Assembly (NCBI GenBank): GCA_014376885.1
Contig: JACMQR010000257.1
Coordinates: 1 to 7,942, forward strand
Direction of reading: 5' to 3'
DNA length: 7,942 bases
Source of the DNA: Polaromonas sp.
Lineage (GTDB): Bacteria > Pseudomonadota > Gammaproteobacteria > Burkholderiales > Burkholderiaceae_C
Numbering within the stretch: position 1 is the stretch's first letter; every line of letters starts with the position of its first letter. Under the pieces are notes generated by a model. That model did no database searches. It saw nothing but the letters and a program-made list of their open reading frames with translations, and had not been told where the DNA came from. This document shows positions 1 to 7,180 of this stretch, piece by piece. A program made the position numbers and the translations under genes.

Positions 1-924
1 CGCAACCTTGACGCCGCATGGGTGCGCCAGGCGCTTGGCCAGGCGCGCCTGAACCCCACCGTGGTGCGGCTGATGCAGCCGCCCACCCAGGCGTTCGTGA
101 AGAACTGGCGGGTGTACCGCAGCCGCTTCATCGACCCGGTGCGCATTCAGGCCGGCGTGAACTTCTGGCAGGCGAACCACGCCACGCTGGCGCGGGCCGA
201 AGCCGTCTATGGCGTGCCGGCCGACATCATCGTCGGCATCATCGGCGTGGAAACCATCTATGGCCGCAACACCGGCAGCTTTCGGGTGATCGATTCGCTG
301 GCCACGCTGGCCTTTGACTTTCCGGCCAGCCATCCGCGCGCCCTGGAGCGCAGCGACTACTTCAAGGGCGAGCTCGAGCAGTTCCTGACAACCCAGAGCC
401 GCCGCCAGGCCGACCCCTTGGGGCCGCTTGGCAGCTATGCCGGCGCAATGGGCATGCCGCAGTTCATGCCGTCGAGCCAGGCCAGGCATGCGGTGGACTT
501 CGACGGCGACGGCGAGATCGACCTGTGGAACAGTCCGGCCGATGTGATCGGCTCGGTCGCCAGCTATTTCAAGGCCTACGGCTGGCAAAGCGGCATGGCG
601 ACGCACTATCCGGTGAGTTTCGACACCAGCCGTCTGGACATGGACGCCTTGATGGCGCCCGACATCTTGCCGACTTTCGGCGTGGCCAGCTTCACCGCCA
701 AGGGTGCGGTGCTCGAAGGCGCGGCGCTCGACCACAAAGGCCCGCTGGCGCTGGTCGAACTGCTCAACGGCCCGGACGCGCCCAGCTATGTCGCCGGCAC
801 CGAGAATTTCTATGTCATCACGCGCTACAACTGGAGCAGCTACTACGCCATGGCGGTGATCGAGCTGGGGCACGAGGTGCGGCAGGCTCGGGAGAAATCA
901 ACGGCGGGCAGCGGCGCGCGCTGA
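1..924 (+). CDS. mltB: Lytic murein transglycosylase, MltB family (5'-truncated)
   Basis: Cleaves the MurNAc-GlcNAc bond of peptidoglycan to leave 1,6-anhydro-MurNAc ends; the family acts in the periplasm, usually as an outer-membrane lipoprotein or exported enzyme. The frame is open from base 1 and ends at TGA 922-924, giving 307 visible residues; the signal sequence and first part lie outside the window, so the first internal ATG (22) is not a real start. The catalytic glutamate is codon 250-252, in GIIGVETIYGR, the typical MltB/Slt35 context. Further family signatures follow: GSYAGAMGMPQFMPSS (about 436-477) and VDFDGDGEIDLW (about 493-530), matching the EF-hand-like calcium loop known in Slt35. 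The C-terminus ends naturally after YYAMAVIELGHEV. It converges with the transglutaminase gene, with only 23 nt between stops. It could be a paralogue within the MltB family rather than the strict orthologue. Confidence 0.93.
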   Translation, partial: RNLDAAWVRQALGQARLNPTVVRLMQPPTQAFVKNWRVYRSRFIDPVRIQAGVNFWQANHATLARAEAVYGVPADIIVGIIGVETIYGRNTGSFRVIDSLATLAFDFPASHPRALERSDYFKGELEQFLTTQSRRQADPLGPLGSYAGAMGMPQFMPSSQARHAVDFDGDGEIDLWNSPADVIGSVASYFKAYGWQSGMATHYPVSFDTSRLDMDALMAPDILPTFGVASFTAKGAVLEGAALDHKGPLALVELLNGPDAPSYVAGTENFYVITRYNWSSYYAMAVIELGHEVRQAREKSTAGSGAR

Positions 925-952
925 GCGCCGGCTGGCGCCCTGAACCGTCAGG
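925..952. terminator. Possible paired stem-loops between convergent genes
   Basis: Two short perfect inverted repeats sit back to back between the convergent stops: GCGCC-GGCT-GGCGC at 925-938 and CCTGA-ACCG-TCAGG at 939-952, the second covering the transglutaminase stop codon. The stems are only 5 bp each and neither is followed by a T-run on either strand, so this is not a canonical intrinsic terminator. A bidirectional transcription barrier is plausible from the position but unproven. Confidence 0.25.
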
Positions 953-1775
953 AAAGCACCGGCTCGATGGTGATGCTGACGGTCATCGATTCTTCGCCGC
1001 CGCCATGCCGAACGCCCTTGATCGGCGCGCAAGCGTTGTAGTCCAGACCCATGGCCAGGCGCACATGGCGCTCGTCGGTCAGGCAGCGGTGCGTCACGTC
1101 AAGGCTGGCCCAGCGCCGCCCGGCGACATCCAGGCAGACATCGGCCCAGGCATGGCTGGCCAGGTCCGGCTCGTTGGCAGCATAGAAGTAGCCGCTGACA
1201 TAGCGCGCCGGAATTCCCAGGCTGCGGCACACCGCCACCAGCACATGCGCCTGGTCCTGGCACACGCCGGCGCCCAGGTCAAAAGCCTGCAGTGCGGTGG
1301 TGGTCACGTTGGTGCTATTTTTTTTATAGCTGACAGCGCCCGACACACCTGCACAAAGCGCCAGCAACTCATGCAACTCAGTGGTTTTCCCCGGTGCCGG
1401 CGGGCTGACGAAGCGGCGGCCGAAGTCCCGCAGGCGCGGATGCGGCCGGGCCAGCAGGGACTCGCGCAGGTACAGCTCGGGCCGCGGCAGGCCGGGGGCA
1501 TCAGTGAATTCGGCGACGCCCAGCGTTTGCACCTGGCCGGCCGCGTTCACCAGGCTCCAGCGCACGTTGTCGCCGGCCTCGCCGACAAAGGTGTAGGAGT
1601 GGATGGCGTTGCCAAAGGCGTCGAGCTGGGCAAACAAGGTCTGGGGCGCGCCCAGGCTCCAGAAATCGACGGTTTGCGCCGGCCCGCTGGCCGGCGTCAG
1701 CCGCAGCGTTTGCAGCGCATAGCGCAGCGGCTCGGTATAGCGGTAGTCGGTGGTATGCCGGATGTGCAGTTTCAT
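948..1775 (-). CDS. Transglutaminase-like cysteine peptidase family protein
   Basis: A 275-residue protein of the bacterial transglutaminase-like family (COG1305 type), with the N-terminal beta domain (about 1-80, beginning MKLHIRHTTDYRYTEPLRY) followed by the papain-like core. The catalytic triad is visible: Cys172 in GAGVCQDQAH, His208 in ASHAWADV and Asp226 in LDVTH; the C-terminal GVRHGGGEESM is also typical. Members act as cysteine peptidases or amide-bond transferases; no signal peptide is seen, so it is probably cytoplasmic. The ATG at 1775 is preferred over the GTG at 1808 because it matches the usual N-terminus and has an AAGG/AAGGG stretch just upstream. It is the last gene of the ATP-grasp / alpha-E cassette, 46 nt after alpha-E. 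Codons 150-153 span an A8 run overlapping a repeat-like motif; a one-base insertion there would truncate the protein before Cys172. The true substrate is unknown. Confidence 0.93.
   Translation of the reverse strand: MKLHIRHTTDYRYTEPLRYALQTLRLTPASGPAQTVDFWSLGAPQTLFAQLDAFGNAIHSYTFVGEAGDNVRWSLVNAAGQVQTLGVAEFTDAPGLPRPELYLRESLLARPHPRLRDFGRRFVSPPAPGKTTELHELLALCAGVSGAVSYKKNSTNVTTTALQAFDLGAGVCQDQAHVLVAVCRSLGIPARYVSGYFYAANEPDLASHAWADVCLDVAGRRWASLDVTHRCLTDERHVRLAMGLDYNACAPIKGVRHGGGEESMTVSITIEPVLS
1314..1356 (+). repeat. Repeat-like element, copy 1 (inside transglutaminase gene)
   Basis: Reads GCTAT, seven T, ATAGCTG, 4 nt, CGCCCG, 7 nt, TGCACAA. The copy at 7728-7770 has the same blocks at exactly the same spacings, and 27 of 43 positions are identical without gaps. 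GCTAT/ATAGC are inverted-repeat arms. The A/T-rich core stands out in GC-rich coding sequence. It is read through in frame by the transglutaminase gene as SYKKNST, and the length of that region looks normal for the family, so chance resemblance is possible. Confidence 0.45.
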
Positions 1776-1821
1776 TGCCAAGCCCTTGCCTTCGGTCTGG
1801 CCAGCCACAAGCCCGACCGGT

Positions 1822-2784
1822 TCATCGGGTGACCGGCACCAGGAATTCCCGGCTGATGTGCGCGCCGAGCTCGTTGACCCGGTCTAAAAACTGCATCAGG
1901 AAGGCATGCAGCCCGGCCGACAGGATCTCGTCGATGCGGGCGTACTGCAGATCAGAGCGCAACTTGCCGGCGCGGCGCTGGGTTTCGCTGAGCGGGTCGC
2001 TGGTGACCATCGACAGGTTGATGATCAGCTCGTTCAGGCAGGCCAGAAGCGAGCGCGGCATGTCCGGGCGCAGGATCAAGAGCTCGGCCACGCGCTCGGG
2101 CTTGATGACGTCGCGGTACACCTTGCGGTACACCTCGAAAGCCGACACGCTGCGCAAAATCGCGCTCCAGTGGTAAAAGTCGTGCTCTTGCTCCTTCTCG
2201 CCGGCGACACTCGGGAAATCGCTCTGGATGGCATGGAATTTCACATCCACCAGCCGGGCGGTGTTGTCGGCCCGCTCCAAAAAGGTGCCGACGCGCAAAA
2301 AGTGATAAGCCTCGTCCTGCAGCATGGTGCCCGCGGTCACGCCGCGCGACAGGTGCGAGCGGAACTTGACCCACTCGAAGAACTTGCCCGGGTCGCGCTC
2401 GAAGTCGCCGGCGCGCAGCATGCGGATGACTTCCAGGTGCGTCTGGTTCTGGGTTTCCCAGACCTCGGTGGTCAAGGTGCCGCGCACCGCACGGGCGTTT
2501 TCCCGGGCGTTTTTCAGGCAGGACACGATGCTCGACGGGTTTTTCTCATCGCGCACCATGAAGTCCATCACATCGCGGGCATTGATGCCTTCGCCGTAAT
2601 GCGCGGCATAGGCTGGCTTGAGCTCGCTGATGCTGAGCAGTCCGCGCCAGCCGGTTTGCAGATCGGCGGTCGACTGCGGCAGCAGCTAGGTCTGGTAGTT
2701 CACATCCAGCAGTCTGGCGGTGTTCTCGGCGCGCTCGGTGTAGCGCGACATCCAGAACAGGTGGTCGGCGGTGCGTGACAGCAT
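1822..2784 (-). pseudogene. Alpha-E domain protein (DUF403), interrupted by in-frame TAG
   Basis: An alpha-helical protein of the alpha-E family (COG2307), whose genes usually sit beside circularly permuted ATP-grasp genes and whose biochemical role is unknown. The frame runs 320 codons, the usual family length, but codon 33 (2688-2686) is TAG. Before it lies the expected N-terminus [20 protein letters not shown]; after it the same frame continues at once with LLPQS and GWRGLLSISELKPAY and is open to TGA at 1822. There is no frameshift or missing segment. The two related motifs of the family are present: [21 protein letters not shown] (split by family alignment from about residue 8) and YHFLRVGTFLERADNTARL (from residue 160). 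The start at 2784 is chosen because AAGGAG lies 7 nt upstream; the ATG at 2787 overlaps the ATP-grasp stop. As read, only a 32-residue peptide would be made unless TAG is read through, or a GTG/ATG near codon 72 restarts translation without the N-terminus. A sequencing error is possible. Confidence 0.88.
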
Positions 2785-2797
2785 CATCAAGCTCCTT
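2785..2797 (-). promoter_or_regulatory. Ribosome binding site of alpha-E gene with stop/start overlap
   Basis: On the minus strand AAGGAG (2797-2792) is followed by CTTGATG and then ATG. The ATP-grasp stop TGA shares its last base with the first ATG (2787); the second ATG (2784) has the better 7-nt spacing. The arrangement indicates translational coupling of alpha-E to the ATP-grasp gene and lies within the ATP-grasp 3' end. Confidence 0.75.
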
Positions 2798-4280
2798 GGG
2801 CAACAGCGGTTGACTGGGACTGGGACTGGGACGGCGCACTGTCCGGCTCCAAGATCCAGGTGTCCTTGGTGCCGCCGCCCTGCGACGAGTTGACCACCAG
2901 CGAGCCGTCCTTCAGCGCCACCCGGGTCAGGCCGCCGGGCACCATCTGCACCTCCTTGCCGCTGAGCACGAACGGGCGCAGGTCGATGTGGCGCGGCGCC
3001 ACGCCGCTTTGCACATAGGTCGGGCAGGTCGACAGGCTCAGCGTGGGCTGGGCGATGTAGTTCGACGGATTGGCAACCAGGGCGCGCCGGAATTCCTCGA
3101 TCTCGAGCTGCGACGCGGCCGGGCCCACCAGCATGCCATAGCCCCCAGCGCCATGGACTTCCTTGACGACCAGCTCCTGGAGATGGGCCAGGGTGTACTT
3201 CAGGTCGTCCGGATTGCGGCACATGAAGGTCGGCACGTTCTTCAGGATCGGCTTTTCACCGAGGTAGAACTCGATCATCTTCGGCACATAGGGGTAGATC
3301 GACTTGTCGTCGGCCACGCCGGTGCCGATCGCGTTGCAAATCGCCACATTGCCGCTGCGGTACACACCCAGCAGGCCGGCGCAGCCGAGCGTCGAGTTCG
3401 GCCGAAAAGCCAGCGGGTCGAGGAAATCGTCGTCTACCCGGCGGTAGATCACGTCGACCCGCCGGGGGCCGCGCGTGGTGCGCATATAGACAAAATTATC
3501 CTTGACGAACAGGTCCAGGCCCTCGACCAGTTCGATGCCCATCTGCTGGGCCAGGAAGGCATGCTCGAAATAGGCCGAGTTGTGCATGCCGGGCGTCAGC
3601 ACCACCACGGTCGGCTGGGCCGTGGCCGGCGGCGCCATGGCGCGCAGGGTTTCCAGCAGCAGGTCGGGGTAGTGCTCGACCGGGGCGACCCGGTTTTTGC
3701 TGAACAATTCGGGAAACAGCCGCATCATCATCTTGCGGTCCTCGAGCATGTAACTCACGCCGCTGGGCACGCGCAGGTTGTCTTCGAGCACATAGTATTC
3801 GCCCTCGCCCTGGACATTGCAGGCGCGCACGATGTCGATGCCGCTGATGTGCGAATAGATGTCGCCCGGCACCTTCACGCCGATCATTTCGGGGCGGAAC
3901 TGCGAATTCTGGAGAATCTGCTCGGAGGGAATCAGGCCCGCCTTGATGATGTCCTGGCCGTGGTAGACATCACGGATGAAGCGGTTGAGCGCCGTGACCC
4001 GCTGCACCAGGCCTTTTTCCATGGTGGCCCATTCGTGCGCCGGGATGATCCGGGGAATCAGGTCGAACGGGATCAGGCGCTCGCTGCCCGAGCCGTCCTC
4101 GTCCTTGTCGCCATACACGGCAAAGGTGATGCCGACACGGCGAAAGATCATTTCGGCTTCGGCGCGGCGCGCCTGCATTACCTCGGCCGGCTGCCGGGCC
4201 AGCCAGCGCTGGTAGCACTGGTAGTGGGCGCGTACGCTGGACGCGCTGGCATTCATCTCGTCAAACATCGGTCGGCTCAT
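2787..4280 (-). CDS. Circularly permuted type 2 ATP-grasp protein
   Basis: A 497-residue protein of the circularly permuted ATP-grasp family (COG2308; formerly DUF404/DUF407), predicted to be an ATP-dependent carboxylate-amine ligase forming peptide or isopeptide bonds; its substrate is unknown. Recognisable stretches are MFDEM near the N-terminus, [20 protein letters not shown] (163-182), [16 protein letters not shown] (225-240), [14 protein letters not shown] (313-326), [11 protein letters not shown] (373-383), and [10 protein letters not shown] with [14 protein letters not shown] (447-475), in the order usual for the family. No signal peptide or membrane segment is seen. Start ATG 4280 gives the fullest homologous N-terminus but has only a weak GGAA upstream; the ATG at 4268 is an alternative. 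It is first gene of the cassette and overlaps alpha-E by one base. The last 20 or so residues, [17 protein letters not shown], extend past the conserved end and are encoded by a 6-bp tandem repeat. Function in a peptide-tagging pathway is inferred from the gene neighbourhood. Confidence 0.94.
   Translation of the reverse strand: MSRPMFDEMNASASSVRAHYQCYQRWLARQPAEVMQARRAEAEMIFRRVGITFAVYGDKDEDGSGSERLIPFDLIPRIIPAHEWATMEKGLVQRVTALNRFIRDVYHGQDIIKAGLIPSEQILQNSQFRPEMIGVKVPGDIYSHISGIDIVRACNVQGEGEYYVLEDNLRVPSGVSYMLEDRKMMMRLFPELFSKNRVAPVEHYPDLLLETLRAMAPPATAQPTVVVLTPGMHNSAYFEHAFLAQQMGIELVEGLDLFVKDNFVYMRTTRGPRRVDVIYRRVDDDFLDPLAFRPNSTLGCAGLLGVYRSGNVAICNAIGTGVADDKSIYPYVPKMIEFYLGEKPILKNVPTFMCRNPDDLKYTLAHLQELVVKEVHGAGGYGMLVGPAASQLEIEEFRRALVANPSNYIAQPTLSLSTCPTYVQSGVAPRHIDLRPFVLSGKEVQMVPGGLTRVALKDGSLVVNSSQGGGTKDTWILEPDSAPSQSQSQSTAVAQGA
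2812..2832. repeat. 6-bp tandem repeat, 3.5 units of GACTGG
   Basis: GACTGG is repeated three and a half times without error, inside the 3' end of the ATP-grasp gene. On the coding strand it gives TCC-CAG units, hence the Ser-Gln repeat of the C-terminal tail. A 6-bp unit keeps the frame, so copy-number change would lengthen or shorten the tail by two residues. Confidence 0.85.
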
Positions 4281-4341
4281 AGGGGTGAATTTCCGTCAGG
4301 GTTTGCAATCGAAAAGAGTGCCATGTAGCTTAGCAAGTTAT

Positions 4342-4358
4342 GCGCCACAAGAGTGCGC
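4342..4358. other. Short imperfect hairpin in comEC to ATP-grasp gap
   Basis: GCGCCAC-AAGA-GTGCGC forms a 6-bp stem with one bulged base in the 89-nt gap (4281-4369) between comEC and the ATP-grasp gene. No T-run follows in the minus direction, so it is at best a weak attenuator or terminator for comEC. The gap is more AT-rich than its surroundings and could hold a separate cassette promoter; I see only poor matches, such as TTGTGG with TACATG at 17 nt spacing on the minus strand. Confidence 0.25.
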
Positions 4359-4369
4359 GGGACGGCAAT

Positions 4370-6904
4370 TTATAAGGCCTGCGCCGCCTGCCAGTAACGC
4401 ATTTGCGCCGTGCGCTGGCAGCCCACGTCCAGCGGCTCGGCACTTTTCCAGAGGGCTGCGCCGCACTGTGCCGAGCGGATCAGCCGGATGCCGCGTGCGT
4501 CGTAGCGCGCTGCCACCGGGCCGGCCGGATGGCCAAAGCGGTTGCGGTAGCCGGCCTGGGCCAGGGCCAGATGCGGCTGCACCGCGTCCAGAAAAATCTC
4601 GCTCGACGAGGTCTTGCTGCCATGGTGCGGCACCAGCAAAAAATCGGCTTTCAGCAGCGCCGGCTGGCTGGCCACCAGCCTGGCCTCCTGCGGCGCCTCG
4701 ATGTCGCCCACCAGCAAGGCGGTCTGCCGGCCGTTGGAAATGCGCAGCACGCAGCTCATGGCGTTGGACTTGTTCGGCCGGTCATAGTCGTCGGCCTGGG
4801 GGTGCAGCACCTCGAAATTCACCCCGTCCCACACCCAGCGCTGGCCGGCGGCGCAACGCTCGGACGGGCGCAGGGCCTGCAGCGCATGGCCGTCCTCGAC
4901 CGAGCTGACCAGCCTGGCCTGCGGCTGCATTGCCAGCACGGCCGGCGCGCCGCCGGTGTGGTCGCTGTCGCGGTGGCTGAGCATCAGGATGTCAAGGCGC
5001 GTGCCCAGCGCGCGCAGCAGCGGCACCAGCACGCGGTGGCCGGCATCGCTTTCACGCGAAAACCGCGGGCCGGTGTCGTACAGCAGCGCATGGCCGGCAG
5101 TGCGCACCAGCAGCGCATTGCCCTGGCCGATGTCGGCGCCCAGGATTTCAAACTGGCCGGGCGCCACTGGCGCGGGCTGCCACAGCAGCACTGGCAGCAG
5201 CAGCGGAATGCCGAGCAGGCGCCAGTGCCAGGGCAGGCGCATGGCCACCAGGGCGCCGCCCAGCACGCCGGCCAGGGCGCACCACAGCGGCGCGGCCGCC
5301 ACGCTGAGCGACGCCAGCGACCAGCCGGCCAGCGGCTGCAAAAGCGCGCTCAGCAGCCCAACGGCAGCGGCGGCGACATCCCAGACCGGTGCGTACAGCA
5401 CGCCCAGCATGGCCAGCGGCGTGACCACCAGGGTGACCCAGGGAATCGCCACGGCATTGGCCAGCAGGCCCACCAGCGAGACTTGGTTGAACAGCAGCAG
5501 GGTGAGCGGCGTCAGCGCCAGCGTGACCACCCATTGCTCTTTGGCCGACTTCAGCAGGCCGTTTTTCAGCCCGCCCAGCCAGCGCGGCATGAATCTTGAG
5601 TCATATTGGCCCTGCGCGCTTTCCCGGTCTTTGTTAGCTGCTCCTGAATCCGTAGCGAACAAAATACCCACTGCCGCAAAGGACAGCCAGAATCCGGCCT
5701 GCATCAAGGCCCACGGGTCCAGCACGACGACCACCGCCATGGCCAGCAGCCAGGTCTGCAGCCAGGGCCACTGGCGGCCGCTCTGGCGCAGCAGCACCAC
5801 GGCGGCCAGCATCCAGATGGTGCGCTGGGCCGGCACGCCCCAGCCGGAAAACGCCGCATACAGGGCCGCCAGCAGCAGCCCGCCCAGTGCCCCGGCGCTA
5901 CTGGCAGGCAGGGCCAGGCACAGCCGGGGCGTGATGCGGGCCGAACGGCGCCACAGGCCGCCAATCAACAGGGAAGCGGCCCAGGCAAACATGGTGATGT
6001 GCAGCCCCGAAATGCTCATCAGGTGGGCCACGCCGGTGGCGCGAAACACCTCCCAGTCGGCGCGCTCGATGGCATTTTGGTCGCCTACCACCAGCGCGGC
6101 CAGCACGCCGGCCAGCGGGCGGTTGCTCACCTGCGCGTAAATCGCCTCGCGCACTGCCTGGCGGGCGCGCTCGACCGGGTGCTGCCAGCTGACTGACAAC
6201 CTGACCGGCAGCGCATCGCGCGGGCCGGCGCGCACATAGCCGGCAGCCTGGATGCCTTGCTCCCACAGCCACAGCTCGTAGTCAAAGCCGTGCGGATTGC
6301 TGTTGCCGTGCGGCGCCTTCAGGCGCACGGTCATCTGCCAGCGCTCGCCGGCGCGCATGGGCTGCGGCCGGCGCTGCATCTCCAGCAATTGCTCGAACGG
6401 ATCGCTGCTGTCAGCCGGTGCGTTTTTCGCCTCCCTCGGGGCGAATCCCGAATACCAGCCCAGCAGGATCTGCGGCGGCAGCACGACCGCCTGGCCGTCC
6501 AGCCGGGCCGAGTCAAGCCGCAAGCGAAACCGCACCGCGTCTTCGGCAACCTGCGGCATGGCCAGCACCCTGCCGGTGACCTCGATGTCGCGCCCTTCAA
6601 GCAGCGGATTCATGGCCGTGGCCTGGAATTGAACACTGCGCCAGCCCGTCAGGCCAAAACCGAGTCCGGCCGCTGCCATGGACACCGCCAGGCCGGCGAC
6701 CAGGCCGGCCCGGCCTTGGACGCGGGCCTGCGTTTTCACGCCATGAAGAGCGCCGGCCAGGACCATGACACAGGCCGCCAGGGCGGCATAGCCGGCCGCC
6801 GGCCACAGCAAGGGCTGCTGCAGCTGCAGGGCCACGCCGGCGATGAAGCTGGCCAGCAGCGCTCCAAAGCTGGCAGGCCATCGGGTAACAACGGCAGAAA
6901 CCAT
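4370..6904 (-). CDS. comEC: DNA internalization competence protein ComEC/Rec2
   Basis: Inner-membrane channel that carries single-stranded DNA into the cytoplasm during natural transformation. 844 residues, normal for proteobacterial ComEC. Order of domains: hydrophobic N-terminal segments (about 10-90); a soluble DUF4131/OB-like domain (about 90-240); the multi-spanning Competence domain (about 260-535) with the hallmark ATGVAHLMSISGLHITMFAW (289-308); further hydrophobic helices; and a C-terminal metallo-beta-lactamase-like domain (about 585-820) with DIGQGNALLV, the metal-site motif SHRDSDHTGG (643-652), VGDIE (732-736) and VPHHGSKTS (758-766). The metal ligands appear intact, as in forms proposed to degrade the non-transported strand. 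ATG 6904 is chosen over the upstream frame start at 7033 because GAGGG lies 8 nt before it and the extension lacks family character. Residues about 418-440 form a hydrophilic loop encoded by a repeat-like, less GC-rich stretch. The ATP-grasp gene follows 89 nt downstream; co-transcription is possible but not shown. Confidence 0.95.
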   Translation of the reverse strand: MVSAVVTRWPASFGALLASFIAGVALQLQQPLLWPAAGYAALAACVMVLAGALHGVKTQARVQGRAGLVAGLAVSMAAAGLGFGLTGWRSVQFQATAMNPLLEGRDIEVTGRVLAMPQVAEDAVRFRLRLDSARLDGQAVVLPPQILLGWYSGFAPREAKNAPADSSDPFEQLLEMQRRPQPMRAGERWQMTVRLKAPHGNSNPHGFDYELWLWEQGIQAAGYVRAGPRDALPVRLSVSWQHPVERARQAVREAIYAQVSNRPLAGVLAALVVGDQNAIERADWEVFRATGVAHLMSISGLHITMFAWAASLLIGGLWRRSARITPRLCLALPASSAGALGGLLLAALYAAFSGWGVPAQRTIWMLAAVVLLRQSGRQWPWLQTWLLAMAVVVVLDPWALMQAGFWLSFAAVGILFATDSGAANKDRESAQGQYDSRFMPRWLGGLKNGLLKSAKEQWVVTLALTPLTLLLFNQVSLVGLLANAVAIPWVTLVVTPLAMLGVLYAPVWDVAAAAVGLLSALLQPLAGWSLASLSVAAAPLWCALAGVLGGALVAMRLPWHWRLLGIPLLLPVLLWQPAPVAPGQFEILGADIGQGNALLVRTAGHALLYDTGPRFSRESDAGHRVLVPLLRALGTRLDILMLSHRDSDHTGGAPAVLAMQPQARLVSSVEDGHALQALRPSERCAAGQRWVWDGVNFEVLHPQADDYDRPNKSNAMSCVLRISNGRQTALLVGDIEAPQEARLVASQPALLKADFLLVPHHGSKTSSSEIFLDAVQPHLALAQAGYRNRFGHPAGPVAARYDARGIRLIRSAQCGAALWKSAEPLDVGCQRTAQMRYWQAAQAL
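5601..5656 (-). repeat. Possible repeat-like element, copy 2 (inside comEC)
   Basis: On the minus strand from 5656 this reads GCTACGGATTCAGGAGCAGC followed by TAAC and an AAAGCGCGC-GGGCCAATATGAC stretch. Its first 19 bases match the 7728 copy at 12 positions without gaps, and the overall form resembles Comamonadaceae interspersed elements I recall. It encodes a hydrophilic ComEC loop (about residues 415-435) between membrane segments. The match to the other two copies is weak; it rests partly on memory of the family. Confidence 0.3.
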
Positions 6905-6917
6905 GGTGTGCGCCCTC
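6905..6917 (-). promoter_or_regulatory. Ribosome binding site deciding the comEC start
   Basis: GAGGG (6917-6913, minus strand) lies 8 nt before ATG 6904. No comparable site precedes the in-frame start at 7033, which supports the shorter ComEC protein. Confidence 0.6.
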
Positions 6918-7091
6918 GGACTGGTAAGTAGCTTGAGCACCCGACTGCAATGCCAGAACAGGGGCGTATGGCAGAGCTTACCGCGCGCATCCAGCCACTG
7001 GGTTGACTGCCTTGACCGCTCATGCCCAAACAACCTGTCGCCCTTAATCTGCAGGCCGCCGGTGCGTTACCATGAAAATCCAGCCATTTCC

Positions 7092-7118
7092 TTAATGCTA
7101 TATTAGTAATAGCATTAA
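7092..7118. promoter_or_regulatory. Perfect 10-bp inverted repeat, candidate operator
   Basis: TTAATGCTAT and ATAGCATTAA are exact reverse complements separated by 7 nt (ATTAGTA). A second small palindrome, GCATT-A-AATGC (7112-7122), overlaps its right edge. It lies in the 276-nt divergent gap between comEC and the RidA-like gene, 62 nt before the latter's start and about 190 nt from the comEC start. The shape suits a dimeric repressor or activator (MarR-, TetR- or LysR-like size), and there is no T-run of a terminator. Overlapping promoter-like hexamers can be seen: TATATT (7099-7104) on the plus strand, without a clear -35, and TTGCAT (7124-7119) with TATAGC (7102-7097), 16 nt apart, on the minus strand. 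Regulation is inference; no regulator gene is in the window. Confidence 0.55.
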
Positions 7119-7180
7119 ATGCAATCAGGTAAAGCTCTTAAAACCTTTTTCATTTATTTTTTACCCTCATTGATATCCTT

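Noticed and set aside
525..1832. Plus-strand frame of 435 codons spanning the mltB end and transglutaminase antisense
   Set aside because: Crosses two real genes in a different frame or strand and shows no recognisable motif.
2686..3222. 178-codon minus-strand frame ending at the amber codon, read as a separate gene
   Set aside because: Only its last 32 or 33 codons are genuine (the alpha-E N-terminus); the rest is an out-of-frame reading of the ATP-grasp gene.
2988..4328. Long plus-strand open frame (446 codons) opposite the ATP-grasp gene
   Set aside because: It is rich in His, Gln, Arg and Ala with no family signature, as expected of the antisense of a GC-rich gene; the minus strand encodes a clear conserved protein.
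4403..6140. Plus-strand open frames opposite comEC (398 and 394 codons)
   Set aside because: Low-complexity, compositionally biased antisense shadows of comEC, which has unmistakable domains.
6905..7033. N-terminal extension of ComEC to the in-frame start at 7033
   Set aside because: The extension lacks hydrophobic ComEC character and a ribosome site, whereas ATG 6904 has GAGGG at good spacing.
7092..7118. Inverted repeat read as an intrinsic terminator
   Set aside because: The arms are AT-rich, no T-run follows on either strand, and it lies between divergent gene starts rather than after a gene.
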